A stretch of 64,000 nt of DNA from Dokdonia sp. 4H-3-7-5 (GTDB taxonomy: Bacteria; Bacteroidota; Bacteroidia; Flavobacteriales; Flavobacteriaceae): assembly GCF_000212355.1 (NCBI RefSeq), contig NC_015496.1, positions 1,116,001-1,180,000 of the forward strand, written 5' to 3'. The position numbers and the translations under genes were made by a program. The notes beneath the pieces are model-generated. The model made no database searches. It had not been told where the DNA came from and saw only the letters and a list, made by a program, of their open reading frames with translations. Numbering within the stretch: the first letter of the stretch is position 1; every line of letters starts with the position of its first letter. Of the stretch, positions 17,445 to 26,348 are shown piece after piece.

Positions 17445-18080
17445 TTACTCTGCTACTGCAGCGGCATCATCTGTTTGTGTAGAAGGAACATCTCCTGCTT
17501 CAGTTTCATCATCATCATCGTCAGCATCAAGGATTGCTGTACGAGAAGTTCTAACTTGACACACTACTGTGTTATCAGGGTGCATAAGTGTTAGGTTTTC
17601 TTGTGGTAAAGCTCCTATGTATAACTTATTACCTATTTTAAGGTTTGTGATATCTGCAACTAAGTAATCAGGAAGATTTTTAGGAAGTGCTTTCACACGT
17701 AATACACGGTTAGTTTTACGTAAAACACCACCGTTCATTACTCCACGAGAGTTACCTGTAAAGTGTACTGGGATATTCATAGTTACTTCTTTACCTTCAA
17801 AAATCTGGTAGAAGTCTATGTGTAAAATACGATCAGTTACCGGGTGGAACTGGATATCTTGAAGAATCGCCTTTACGGTTACACCGTCTAATTCGATTTC
17901 TACTGTGTGCGCGTCTGGAGTGTATACCAATTCTTTGAACGCTAGTTCTGGTGCGCTAAAATGCAATGGTGTGTCCCCTCCGTATACAACGCAAGGTACC
18001 AGTCCAGCATTACGTAAGGCCTTTGTAGCTTTCTTGCCTACGCTTTCTCTTTTAGATCCGTGGATCGAAACTGATTTCAT
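17445..18080 (-). CDS. rplY: 50S ribosomal protein L25/general stress protein Ctc
   Basis: 211 residues. Residues 1-95 are the L25 5S-rRNA-binding domain ([20 protein letters not shown] then PCVVYGG). Residues about 96-185 are the TL5/Ctc beta domain ([31 protein letters not shown]). The last 30 residues are an acidic low-complexity tail ([13 protein letters not shown]). It binds 5S rRNA on the large subunit. Gap to prs is 26 bases, giving the common prs-rplY unit, with the downstream terminator just past its stop. Confidence 0.95.
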   Translation of the reverse strand: MKSVSIHGSKRESVGKKATKALRNAGLVPCVVYGGDTPLHFSAPELAFKELVYTPDAHTVEIELDGVTVKAILQDIQFHPVTDRILHIDFYQIFEGKEVTMNIPVHFTGNSRGVMNGGVLRKTNRVLRVKALPKNLPDYLVADITNLKIGNKLYIGALPQENLTLMHPDNTVVCQVRTSRTAILDADDDDDETEAGDVPSTQTDDAAAVAE

Positions 18081-18106
18081 ATTAAATAATTATAGTTAAA
18101 AAAATA

Positions 18107-19048
18107 TTACATAATAAACTTCGAAGCAATACTCGTGTTACTATTTACACGGTGCATTACATCTGCAAAAAGTGGTGCACAAGTTATCACTCGCACTTTA
18201 CCACTTTTGTGTTCCTTAGGAATTGAATCTGTTACTATTAATTCTGCCAGTTTACTGTTTTCTATTTTATCATAAGCGTTACCGCTTAAAATAGCGTGGG
18301 TACAGATCGCTCGTACACTAAGCGCACCCTTTTCTATCATTAAATCTGCTGCCTTTGTTAAGGTTCCAGCGGTATCTACCATATCATCTACAAGCACCAC
18401 GTGCTGTCCTTTTACCTCACCTATAAGTTCCATATGTGAGATTACATTTGCCTTTGCACGTTGTTTGTAACATATAACTACGTCACTTTCCATCGCCTTG
18501 CTATATGCATAAGCTCTCTTACTACCTCCCATATCTGGAGAAGCAATTGTAAGATTTTCTAATCCTAGCCCTTTTAAATAAGGTAAGAATATAGTAGAGG
18601 CAAATAAGTGATCTACTGGCTTCTCAAAAAATCCTTGTATTTGATCTGCGTGTAAGTCCATAGTGATAATACGCGTAGCACCTGCTGTTTCCAGTAGGCT
18701 TGCCATAAGCTTTGCAGCAATAGGCACTCTAGGTTTATCCTTACGGTCTTGTCTCGCCCATCCAAAATAAGGTATCACTGCCGTTATGTGTCTTGCACTA
18801 GCACGCTTTGCAGCATCTAGCATCAATAACATTTCCATCATATTATCTGATGATGGCATTGTGCTTCCTATTATAAATACACGTGATCCACGTACAGATT
18901 CTTCAAAAGAAGGTTGAAATTCTCCATCACTATATGTCGATGTTATGACGTTACCCAGCGGCTGCCCAAAGGCTTTTGCGATTTTTTCGGCCAGTGGTTT
19001 GCTGTTTTGACAAGCAAATATCTTCGGTTGCGGTACGGTAGCGGTCAT
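18107..19048 (-). CDS. prs: Ribose-phosphate pyrophosphokinase
   Basis: 313 residues, standard. It makes PRPP from ribose 5-phosphate and ATP for nucleotide, His and Trp synthesis. Motifs: the flexible catalytic loop region YFGWARQDRKDKPR, DLHADQIQGFF, and the PRPP-binding signature VLVDDMVDTAGTL near residue 220. It is the first gene of a prs-rplY transcript with a perfect -7 element about 55 bases upstream. Confidence 0.97.
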   Translation of the reverse strand: MTATVPQPKIFACQNSKPLAEKIAKAFGQPLGNVITSTYSDGEFQPSFEESVRGSRVFIIGSTMPSSDNMMEMLLMLDAAKRASARHITAVIPYFGWARQDRKDKPRVPIAAKLMASLLETAGATRIITMDLHADQIQGFFEKPVDHLFASTIFLPYLKGLGLENLTIASPDMGGSKRAYAYSKAMESDVVICYKQRAKANVISHMELIGEVKGQHVVLVDDMVDTAGTLTKAADLMIEKGALSVRAICTHAILSGNAYDKIENSKLAELIVTDSIPKEHKSGKVRVITCAPLFADVMHRVNSNTSIASKFIM

Positions 19049-19101
19049 CAGTTGTGACAGTTAAATGATTTAATTACAATTCTTTTCCCTCTAAGGAGGT
19101 G

Positions 19102-19109
19102 CAAAAATA
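19102..19109 (-). promoter_or_regulatory. -7 element TATTTTTG for prs
   Basis: Minus-strand TATTTTTG followed by CACC, the extended Bacteroidota consensus. It predicts a start near 19095 and a leader of about 47 bases. Confidence 0.6.
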
Positions 19110-19175
19110 GGAATTAAAAATGAGTAGAGCAGTACAATAAATGATGTTTTATACGCTGTAATTTAAATTATTCTT

Positions 19176-19183
19176 TAATTTTG
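19176..19183 (+). promoter_or_regulatory. -7 element TAATTTTG for tRNA-Leu
   Basis: Perfect TANNTTTG followed by CACTTCC, 13 bases before the mature tRNA 5' end. Confidence 0.6.
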
Positions 19184-19195
19184 CACTTCCAAAAA

Positions 19196-19276
19196 GCCTA
19201 GGTGGCGGAATTGGTAGACGCGCTCGACTCAAACTCGAGTTTCTTTGAAGTGTGGGTTCGATTCCCATCCTAGGTA
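19196..19276 (+). tRNA. tRNA-Leu (anticodon CAA)
   Basis: Class II tRNA of 81 bases. Acceptor GCCTAGG pairs with CCTAGGT (first pair G-U). The D-arm has GGTAGA, and the anticodon stem CTCGA/TCGAG encloses CTCAAAC, so the anticodon is CAA and reads UUG. The long variable arm has a short stem, and the T-arm carries TTCGATT. The 3' CCA is not encoded, as expected in Bacteroidota. Own promoter and an immediate downstream terminator. Confidence 0.95.
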
Positions 19277-19278
19277 CA

Positions 19279-19313
19279 AAGGCCTCAATCTCTAACGATT
19301 GAGGCTTTTTTTA
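19279..19313 (+). terminator. Terminator of tRNA-Leu
   Basis: Stem GCCTCAATC/GATTGAGGC with loop TCTAAC, then seven T. The T-run touches the stop codon of the convergent DUF2721 gene. Confidence 0.9.
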
Positions 19314-19697
19314 TTCCATATCTCGCAGCTGTATAGAAAGTGCCTTTGTAGAAAGCTGAACTTCAATTAAAGAAAGTATAAGTGATAGGATTAGTGCAAA
19401 AAGACTAATCCCAAAAACGATTTTTGCATAAAATGCCTCTTCTATATAAATTAAAAGCATAGTAAGTACCGCGAGTAAAAAACTTACAATTGCTACTGCT
19501 TGCATGTTTTTTATGATTGTAAGGCGTTTTCTCAATTTTTTCACCTGAAGACCTACTCCTTCTGCATGTGTTTCTTGATAAGAAGCATGCAAACTACGTA
19601 TCAAACCTGCAATAGCCAGATAACGCGCATTATAAGCAAGCATCGTAAGAGAAATCGCTGGAAATAGTAATGCCGGAATACTTAAGGAAAGATTCAT
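19311..19697 (-). CDS. DUF2721 family membrane protein
   Basis: 128 residues from the ATG at 19697. An upstream in-frame ATG would add 17 residues that break the first helix and is less likely. Three membrane helices (about 3-25, 64-87 and 93-115) with a positive amphipathic stretch between the first two (GLQVKKLRKRLTIIKNMQ). The length and spacing match DUF2721, of unknown function. It converges with the tRNA-Leu gene. Confidence 0.78.
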   Translation of the reverse strand: MNLSLSIPALLFPAISLTMLAYNARYLAIAGLIRSLHASYQETHAEGVGLQVKKLRKRLTIIKNMQAVAIVSFLLAVLTMLLIYIEEAFYAKIVFGISLFALILSLILSLIEVQLSTKALSIQLRDME

Positions 19698-19815
19698 AAT
19701 TACATCTTTTTTTAAAAAATTAAAGCTTAGCAATAAGTTTATCCTCAATTAACTTAACAGTACTGACTGCTTTTTATTTGAGTGAGTTATTTACATTTAG
19801 TATTCAATATAAACA

Positions 19816-22242
19816 ATGCTGAAAAATATAAGGTTCTTAATAGTCACTATTATAATTCTCTCATTTTCACTTCAAGTGAAAAGTCAAGAGCTAGGCACTG
19901 TTTATAGTAATTATTTTGAACTACCAAGAGAGAGCATCTTTCTACATTTAAACAAAACGACCTACATAACTGGGGAAGACATCTATTTTAAAGCGTACAT
20001 CTATAATAGGCAAACGGGAAAACCATTTTCTGAAACCACAAATCTAATCGTTGGTATTTATGATTCTCTAGGGAATCAGGTAATCAAAAAGCAGTTTATT
20101 TCCGGTAACGGATTTGGGAACGGTCACTTTGAATTAGATTCTTCATTTCCAAGTGGAAGCTATTACATTAAAGCATCTACAAACTGGATGAAAAATTTTT
20201 ATGAGGACGATTCTTTTCATCAAAAAATAACCATCTACAACAGCAGCGTAAGTAAGGATCTAAGCAACATATCATCAGTTAAAAAAATAAAATTTACTCC
20301 AGAAGGTGGCTCCCTTGTAAATGATGTAGCAAATAATGTTGCGATAAGAGTTTCTGATGAACACGGCTATTCAAAACCCTTTAAAAAAGGAATTATCAAG
20401 GATCAATATGGGTATCACTTAACAACATTTACCCCTGGCAAAAACAATATCGCCGTTGTAACATTTTCGCCTCGAGCTACATTTGAGTATTCTTTAGAAA
20501 TTGAACATGAGGATGGAAGTAAACAGCTACAGAAGATAGCTCCTCCAAAAAAGAATGCTGTAGGACTTGCTATCGCAAGCCACTCTATGGATAAGATAGC
20601 CATAACCTTAAGATTAGATAAGAAAACGACAACATCAATCATTAATGATACATTATACCTATTGATCCATAGGGATGGTATGGCAAAAAAAATAAACCTA
20701 ACGATACCTAAGGATTTAAACTACGCCTCTTATTTATTTGATAAATCTCAATTACAGCAAGGAGTAAATATTTTCTCCTTATTTCATGACAGCAAAGAGC
20801 CCATTGCAGAGCGTATTTACTTTAATACTGAAGGCATCAAATACGAAGAAATTCAAAAACCAACTATCACAAAAACCCAAACTGACTCTCTTCTTATCTC
20901 GCTTTCTAAAAAAACATCAAATTCGCTCTCAAATTTGAGCATATCTGTCTTACCATTTGAAACCATAAGTAATGCACCCTCACAAAATATACTATCTGCA
21001 TTTTATTTAAAGCCCTATTTGAAAAATCAAACTATCTCTTACAGTCGTTATTTTTCAAAAAACACCATAGACTCATTAGAACTTGATGCTTTACTAATCT
21101 CACAAGGACAAAGCAGGTATTTATGGAAGAGAATATTAAATAATCCTCCAAAGAAGACATACACTTTCTCACAAGGAGTATCAATCAAGGGGACATTAAA
21201 TAAGAAGCTAAGAAGCAATGAACAGCTTTTCTTGCACGCAGGCACTACGTATCCTGCGCAAACTCTAAAATTAGAAAATGGCAATTTTACACTTCCTTTG
21301 ATTTTTCCTGAAACAGAGCAAGCTTTACAGTTTTCAATTCTTTCAGGTAGAGGTAAATTAACAAAACCATCACTCAGCATTCTCTCAACAGATATTTTAG
21401 AGAAAGATTTTATAACAGAAAGAATATTCAATAAAACTAATTCATTCTCTAGTAAGGCCAAAACGTTACCTGTCGTATCAAATTTTGATGATATAGAACA
21501 ACTCAACGAGGTTATACTAACTGGTAAGAAGAAGGTCTCATACGAGTCTAGCAACCCTTTAGTTCCTTCCTTTCTCAAAAATAAAGTTACAGTGGTTACA
21601 GAAGACCTTGTTTTTAAACAACCTAGTTTTTTAGATATTATTAGATCTAGAGGCTATACAGTAAGAGAAGATTTACAATTTGCAAGCACAACTCGTGTAC
21701 AAATAAGAGTACGGACTCAACAATCTTTTGGATTAGGAAGTGGTGGATCTGAAAGAGCTTTTCCACAACCTGTGATTTATTTTAATGATGTTAAGCTAAT
21801 AGATTTTGACATCTTAACCGGCTTACGAACAGAAGACCTAGAAAGCTTTTATTTTCAAAGAAATGGAGCCTCGGAAGGTGTAAACGGGACTGGAGGCGTT
21901 ATTAGGATTTATACAAGACGTAATTTAAATAAGCCTATAAAATCAGATTCAAAAAAAGAGATTTCTAATATGTCAGAAGTTTTTGCTTACCCAATAAAAA
22001 ATGGTTTTGAAAAAGAGAAAAAATTTATACAACCTGATTACTCAACCTATGACGATAAAGCTTTTACAAATTTTGGAGTTATTCACTGGGAACCACAACT
22101 CATTCTAGATGGCAAGAAGTCTTCCTCATTCAACATTAAAGACACTGGAAATAAAAAACTTATGGTACACATTGAAGGCATGACTCTTGATGGGTTACTC
22201 ATTTCTACCATTAAAACTTTAAACCTTTATAACTCAAATTAA
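19816..22242 (+). CDS. Exported MG2-like/TonB plug-domain protein, copy 1 of tandem pair
   Basis: 808 residues. A signal peptide ends near residue 24 (LQVKSQ). Residues about 30-150 resemble the macroglobulin MG2-type beta domains of Bacteroidota surface proteins (FLHLNKTTYITGEDIYFKAY). Residues about 565-710 form a TonB-receptor plug: LNEVILTG, VIYFNDV and the plug-closing GTGGVIRIYTRRN. There is no following 22-strand barrel, only about 95 residues, so it cannot itself be a TonB channel. It probably works at the outer membrane with other proteins. AT-rich. The next gene is a paralogue 60 bases downstream. Confidence 0.75.
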   Translation: MLKNIRFLIVTIIILSFSLQVKSQELGTVYSNYFELPRESIFLHLNKTTYITGEDIYFKAYIYNRQTGKPFSETTNLIVGIYDSLGNQVIKKQFISGNGFGNGHFELDSSFPSGSYYIKASTNWMKNFYEDDSFHQKITIYNSSVSKDLSNISSVKKIKFTPEGGSLVNDVANNVAIRVSDEHGYSKPFKKGIIKDQYGYHLTTFTPGKNNIAVVTFSPRATFEYSLEIEHEDGSKQLQKIAPPKKNAVGLAIASHSMDKIAITLRLDKKTTTSIINDTLYLLIHRDGMAKKINLTIPKDLNYASYLFDKSQLQQGVNIFSLFHDSKEPIAERIYFNTEGIKYEEIQKPTITKTQTDSLLISLSKKTSNSLSNLSISVLPFETISNAPSQNILSAFYLKPYLKNQTISYSRYFSKNTIDSLELDALLISQGQSRYLWKRILNNPPKKTYTFSQGVSIKGTLNKKLRSNEQLFLHAGTTYPAQTLKLENGNFTLPLIFPETEQALQFSILSGRGKLTKPSLSILSTDILEKDFITERIFNKTNSFSSKAKTLPVVSNFDDIEQLNEVILTGKKKVSYESSNPLVPSFLKNKVTVVTEDLVFKQPSFLDIIRSRGYTVREDLQFASTTRVQIRVRTQQSFGLGSGGSERAFPQPVIYFNDVKLIDFDILTGLRTEDLESFYFQRNGASEGVNGTGGVIRIYTRRNLNKPIKSDSKKEISNMSEVFAYPIKNGFEKEKKFIQPDYSTYDDKAFTNFGVIHWEPQLILDGKKSSSFNIKDTGNKKLMVHIEGMTLDGLLISTIKTLNLYNSN

Positions 22243-22301
22243 ATTTCAATTCATCAATTACTAACCATCTGTTTAATCATCAGATATCTCAATCAAAAAG
22301 C

Positions 22302-24731
22302 ATGTTTTCAAAATTATTCTTCAAGCTCTTTACTATTAGTTTACTTCTATTTACAAGCTTTCTTTTCGCCCAAAACTCTAATAAAAGCGAATTAATAGAA
22401 AACTATAGTTCTTATTTTGAATTGCCTAGACAAAGCGCTTATATCCATTTAAATAAAACTCATTTTACAGAAAATGAAGAGATATGGTTTAAGGCTTACT
22501 TACGAACTAGACAGTTAGAAAAATCCTTCTCAGAAAAGACAACCTTATATATAGATATTTTTAAACCTGACGGGTTACTGTTCAAATCAGAAAAATTTAT
22601 AGTCGATAATGGAGTAAGTCATGGTAACATTAAAATAGATTCCACTATGCAGAGTGGCACCTATTACTTGAGAGGCTCTACGCAATGGATGAAAAATTTT
22701 AAGGAAGACGACTCGTTCATGCAAAAAATAACTGTTGTCAGTAATAAAATGTCGGGCAACAATATAGAGAAAGAAAAAGCGTACGACATTCAATTACTGC
22801 CAGAAGGAGGTCACTTGATACATAGCACAACTAATACCGTGGGTGTAAAAGTTCTTGATGAGGATGGGTTTGGAGCTTCTTTCAAAAACGCGACAATAAG
22901 AAATCAAAATGGTATAGATCTTCTGCAAATAAAAAGTAAATCCTACGGGTTTGCAAAATTTAATATTATCCCTGTACCTACACAAACATACACAGCACAC
23001 TTTACTTTTGAAGATAATACGGAAATAGCTGTACCGTTACCTGACGTGGTAAACACGACGCCAAGCATTGCAATAGTTGACGAAGATGAGGGTGAAATAT
23101 CAATAAAAATTAAGAGTAACTATCAAATAAGGAATAATATAAACCGTCAAGGTTTGTATGTTTTACTACATAAAAATGGTGTTGCAAAGAAAATAAAAAC
23201 CCCTCTAACTCAAGAAGCAAACATCTCAGCATTTGTAGTGAATAAATCTTCCCTATTTTCTGGTATGAATATTATTACTTTATTTGATGCTAATGATAAT
23301 CCCTTATCAGAAAGACTCTACTTTAATTGGGCAGATGAACTTGATTTTGATGTAGAGGTGTCCTCCTTAATCAATCAAAAGTCAGATTCTATCACAATCA
23401 CCTTAAACAACTTAGGAAAAAACATTTCTAAAAAAAATCTCAGTGTATCTGTTCTTCCTACAAAAACTAAAGGTTATGACCCAGAAAATAATATACTTAG
23501 CTCATTTTATTTAAAGCCATATTTACAAGGTTCTATAGAAAATCCCAAGCAATATTTTAACGGTAATAGCGACAACAAGGAAAATCTAGATCTATTACTA
23601 CTTACGCAAGGTTGGAGTTCATATACTTGGGAGAACATTAATAAGAGTCCTCCAAAAAAAGATTTTGATTTTGAACAAGGAACTACCGTAGTAGGTAAGC
23701 TCAATAGAGATATCGGGTTAAAGGATAATATTTATGTTCACCCTACACTACATAATGAAGGTATGACTATCTCTCCTGAAGATAACATGTTTGCTTTGGG
23801 AGGTTTGTATACAAAAACTAACGAGACAATTTCCTTTTCCCTCATCAATAAGAAAGGGCAATTATCAAGACCTAGCCTATTCGTATATGAAGAAACAAAT
23901 CGTGTAGACCCTATCAATATTACTTCAACCACAACCAAGCAAATCCCTATTAGAAAACCTACAAAAGAAGAAAAGATAGAAGTCCCTCAAATGATTGACC
24001 AATCACTTATTGAACTAAACGAAGTTATATTAGAATTTGAACAAAAGAAAACTGAAATAATTGATAATCCCAATGTTCCTTCATATTTAAAGAATAAAAT
24101 TAAGGTCGTTACTGAGGATGATACCATATTGTACCCTTTTGTTACAGATATTATACGCCAAAATGGATATGTAGTTCTAGAAGAGCTTTCATTTGGATCA
24201 ACAAGTAGAGTTTCTATTTCATCACGTAGAATTTCAGGTTTTTCTGGTGCACGTGCGCCTCTAGTTTATTTAGATGATGTAGAGTTATTAGATCTTGATA
24301 TACTATATGGACTTCGCACAGATTTTATTGAAAGCTATTATATTAACAAATTTGACCCTAGAAGCGGTTCAAGAGGTGGTGATGGTGTTATAAGATTATA
24401 CTCTAGACGTAATTTTAATATTGATTTACCATCCACGACTAATAATAAGAAAATTCAAAACAACATTTTCACATATGCTATACGTGAAGGGTATTCTGTT
24501 GCCAAAAAATTCTACAATCCAGTATATACCATATTGAATGATAAAGGCTTTATAAATTATGGCACAATTCACTGGGAACCAGAAGTAATCTTAAGTAAAA
24601 ACAAGGTTAGCACTTTTAATATTATCAATACAAATACTAAATCTATCACACTCTTTATAGAGGGAATAAGTGAAGATGGAGCGGTAATTTCTAAATCTGA
24701 AGTACTTCAATTAGAAAATACAGAAAACTAA
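22302..24731 (+). CDS. Exported MG2-like/TonB plug-domain protein, copy 2 of tandem pair
   Basis: 809 residues and co-linear with the preceding protein from end to end: the motif YSSYFELPRQSAYIHLNKT matches its YSNYFELPRESIFLHLNKT. The plug region starts near residue 572 (LNEVILEF) and closes in DGVIRLYSRRN. The signal peptide ends around FLFAQ. It also lacks a barrel, and both proteins end in a similar INYGTIHWEPEVIL-type domain. The pair arose by duplication and then diverged widely, so it is old or under strong diversification. Same operon as copy 1. Confidence 0.75.
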   Translation: MFSKLFFKLFTISLLLFTSFLFAQNSNKSELIENYSSYFELPRQSAYIHLNKTHFTENEEIWFKAYLRTRQLEKSFSEKTTLYIDIFKPDGLLFKSEKFIVDNGVSHGNIKIDSTMQSGTYYLRGSTQWMKNFKEDDSFMQKITVVSNKMSGNNIEKEKAYDIQLLPEGGHLIHSTTNTVGVKVLDEDGFGASFKNATIRNQNGIDLLQIKSKSYGFAKFNIIPVPTQTYTAHFTFEDNTEIAVPLPDVVNTTPSIAIVDEDEGEISIKIKSNYQIRNNINRQGLYVLLHKNGVAKKIKTPLTQEANISAFVVNKSSLFSGMNIITLFDANDNPLSERLYFNWADELDFDVEVSSLINQKSDSITITLNNLGKNISKKNLSVSVLPTKTKGYDPENNILSSFYLKPYLQGSIENPKQYFNGNSDNKENLDLLLLTQGWSSYTWENINKSPPKKDFDFEQGTTVVGKLNRDIGLKDNIYVHPTLHNEGMTISPEDNMFALGGLYTKTNETISFSLINKKGQLSRPSLFVYEETNRVDPINITSTTTKQIPIRKPTKEEKIEVPQMIDQSLIELNEVILEFEQKKTEIIDNPNVPSYLKNKIKVVTEDDTILYPFVTDIIRQNGYVVLEELSFGSTSRVSISSRRISGFSGARAPLVYLDDVELLDLDILYGLRTDFIESYYINKFDPRSGSRGGDGVIRLYSRRNFNIDLPSTTNNKKIQNNIFTYAIREGYSVAKKFYNPVYTILNDKGFINYGTIHWEPEVILSKNKVSTFNIINTNTKSITLFIEGISEDGAVISKSEVLQLENTEN

Positions 24732-24883
24732 TTATATCATATTTTATGGGTTAATTTTTAAAACCCTTAACATTCTCTCACAAACAATGGTTAATTAAAA
24801 ATCGATAGGCTAAGTCTAGCACTATATTTATACTCACTAAGCATTTAAAACGCTTTATTGAAGCTAACTAAATCATCGATATT

Positions 24884-25195
24884 ATGAAAACCATACTTAT
24901 ATTATTCAGCACAATTTTATTAGGAGTAAGTCCTTTCATAACGAAAGAAAATTCTAAAGAAGCATTTACAGAGCATCTTACATTTGACGCTTACGAGGGA
25001 GGATATTTCTTCTTTACAGATGGCGACAATGAGCCGAGAGTTTTAGAAATAGATGCTACTACTAGTATTAATGGTAAGCTACTTACAAAAAACGACAATG
25101 TAGGTTTAGAGTATCTAGTTCACTATAAAACCATAGAAAAATCTGAAGATAGCTCAAGTGATGGAATCATACTTCATTTAGAAGTAATCGAATAA
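24884..25195 (+). CDS. Small secreted hypothetical protein
   Basis: 103 residues with an N-terminal export signal (MKTILILFSTILLGVSPF). The mature part is acidic, about 80 residues, with beta-like segments (HLTFDAYEGGYFFFTDGDNE, GLEYLVHYKTIE). No family recognised. It is separated from the plug-protein gene by about 150 AT-rich bases and closed by its own terminator. Confidence 0.6.
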   Translation: MKTILILFSTILLGVSPFITKENSKEAFTEHLTFDAYEGGYFFFTDGDNEPRVLEIDATTSINGKLLTKNDNVGLEYLVHYKTIEKSEDSSSDGIILHLEVIE

Positions 25196-25216
25196 TAATT
25201 GAACTTATAACACCTA

Positions 25217-25245
25217 AAAGCCTCTTGCAAAAAGAGGCTTTTTTA
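25217..25245 (+). terminator. Terminator after the small secreted protein gene
   Basis: Stem AAGCCTCTT/AAGAGGCTT with a short GCAAA loop, followed by TTTTT. Confidence 0.88.
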
Positions 25246-25319
25246 TGCCCTAAAGTTTTCCTAAAACCCTAATGTAAAGGTATGTCGACCCGTATCTTTA
25301 AGATGAAAAAGAAAAAAAT

Positions 25320-26348
25320 TTGAAAAAGCCACTTCTAGAATTTACAGATAAGGGCATCTATTGCCCGCCCGCAAAGGTCTATCTGGACCCGTGGAAACCT
25401 GTAGATAAAGCCCTCATCACGCACGGCCACGCAGACCATAGTCGGTGGGGACATAAACAGTACATCACTCACGAGAGTAACGTTCCTATTATTTCTCATA
25501 GGTTGGGAGATATCAATGTTTCTGGGGTACGCTTTCGCGAAAGCGTAAACATCAACAATGTAAAATTCACCTTTCATCCCGCTGGCCACATTCCTGGCTC
25601 TAGTCAGATACGTGTAGAACACAAGGGCGAAGTGTGGGTGTTTACAGGAGATTATAAGACTGAAGTAGATGGTATCTCTCAACCCTACGAACCCGTGAAA
25701 TGCGACACTTTCATTACCGAATGTACCTTTGGACTCCCAGCTTTCAAATGGACACCACAAGCCGAAGTAATGCACGACATAAATACTTGGTGGGCGAAAA
25801 ATAAAGCCGAAGGAAAGTGTTCTGTACTATTTGCTTACAGTTTAGGTAAAGCACAACGATTATTGAAACACCTTGACCCGAGTATAGGCAAGATCCTCAC
25901 ACACGGCGCTATCGAAAAAATGACCGAAGTACTGCGCCCTATGATCGATATGCCGGCAACAGAATTAGTCACTAGAGATACTAAAAAGGAAGATTTTAAA
26001 GGAAGTATCGTCCTAGCACCACCAGCCACTCACGGCAGTACATGGATACGCAAGATGGTGCCATATGTAACTGCAAGCGCAAGCGGCTGGATGGCTTTTA
26101 GAGGAGCACGAAGACGCAGAGCTATCGACAAAGGGTTTGTAATGAGCGATCATTGCGATTGGCCTAGCTTACTAGAAAGTATAGAAGCTACGGGTGCCGA
26201 AAAAATCATTTGCACTCATGGATACACAGATATATTTTCCAAATACCTACGCAGTATAGGCTATGATGCGCGCACAGAAGAAACGCAATATGAAGGCGAA
26301 CTAGCAGAAATGGATGCAAAAAAAGAGGAGGAGGAAACTAGCGTATGA
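25320..26348 (+). CDS. Ligase-associated DNA exonuclease (metallo-beta-lactamase fold)
   Basis: 342 residues. Metallo-beta-lactamase/beta-CASP relative of SNM1: the HGHADHSRWG metal motif near residue 36, HPAGHIPGSSQ, FTGDYK, and the late SDHCDWPSLL. Proteins of this type sit beside an ATP-dependent ligase and Lhr-like helicase and process DNA ends. The start is TTG (25320); no ATG or GTG is available in frame before FTDKGIYCPPAKVYLDPW, the conserved beginning. The stop overlaps the ligase ATG by four bases. A palindrome encodes RFRES near residues 72-76. Confidence 0.88.
   Translation: MKKPLLEFTDKGIYCPPAKVYLDPWKPVDKALITHGHADHSRWGHKQYITHESNVPIISHRLGDINVSGVRFRESVNINNVKFTFHPAGHIPGSSQIRVEHKGEVWVFTGDYKTEVDGISQPYEPVKCDTFITECTFGLPAFKWTPQAEVMHDINTWWAKNKAEGKCSVLFAYSLGKAQRLLKHLDPSIGKILTHGAIEKMTEVLRPMIDMPATELVTRDTKKEDFKGSIVLAPPATHGSTWIRKMVPYVTASASGWMAFRGARRRRAIDKGFVMSDHCDWPSLLESIEATGAEKIICTHGYTDIFSKYLRSIGYDARTEETQYEGELAEMDAKKEEEETSV
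25530..25545. repeat. Dispersed palindrome CGCTTTCGCGAAAGCG (18-base form)
   Basis: Extends to ACGCTTTCGCGAAAGCGT. Translated as RFRES in the exonuclease. Confidence 0.9.

Noticed and set aside
16892-17482. 196-codon plus-strand frame
   Set aside because: It lies antisense to pth and the rplY end and crosses the rplY terminator; pth is certain, so this is a shadow.
21048-21578. 176-codon minus-strand frame
   Set aside because: Antisense to the first MG2/plug gene, Ser/Leu-rich shadow composition, no family resemblance.
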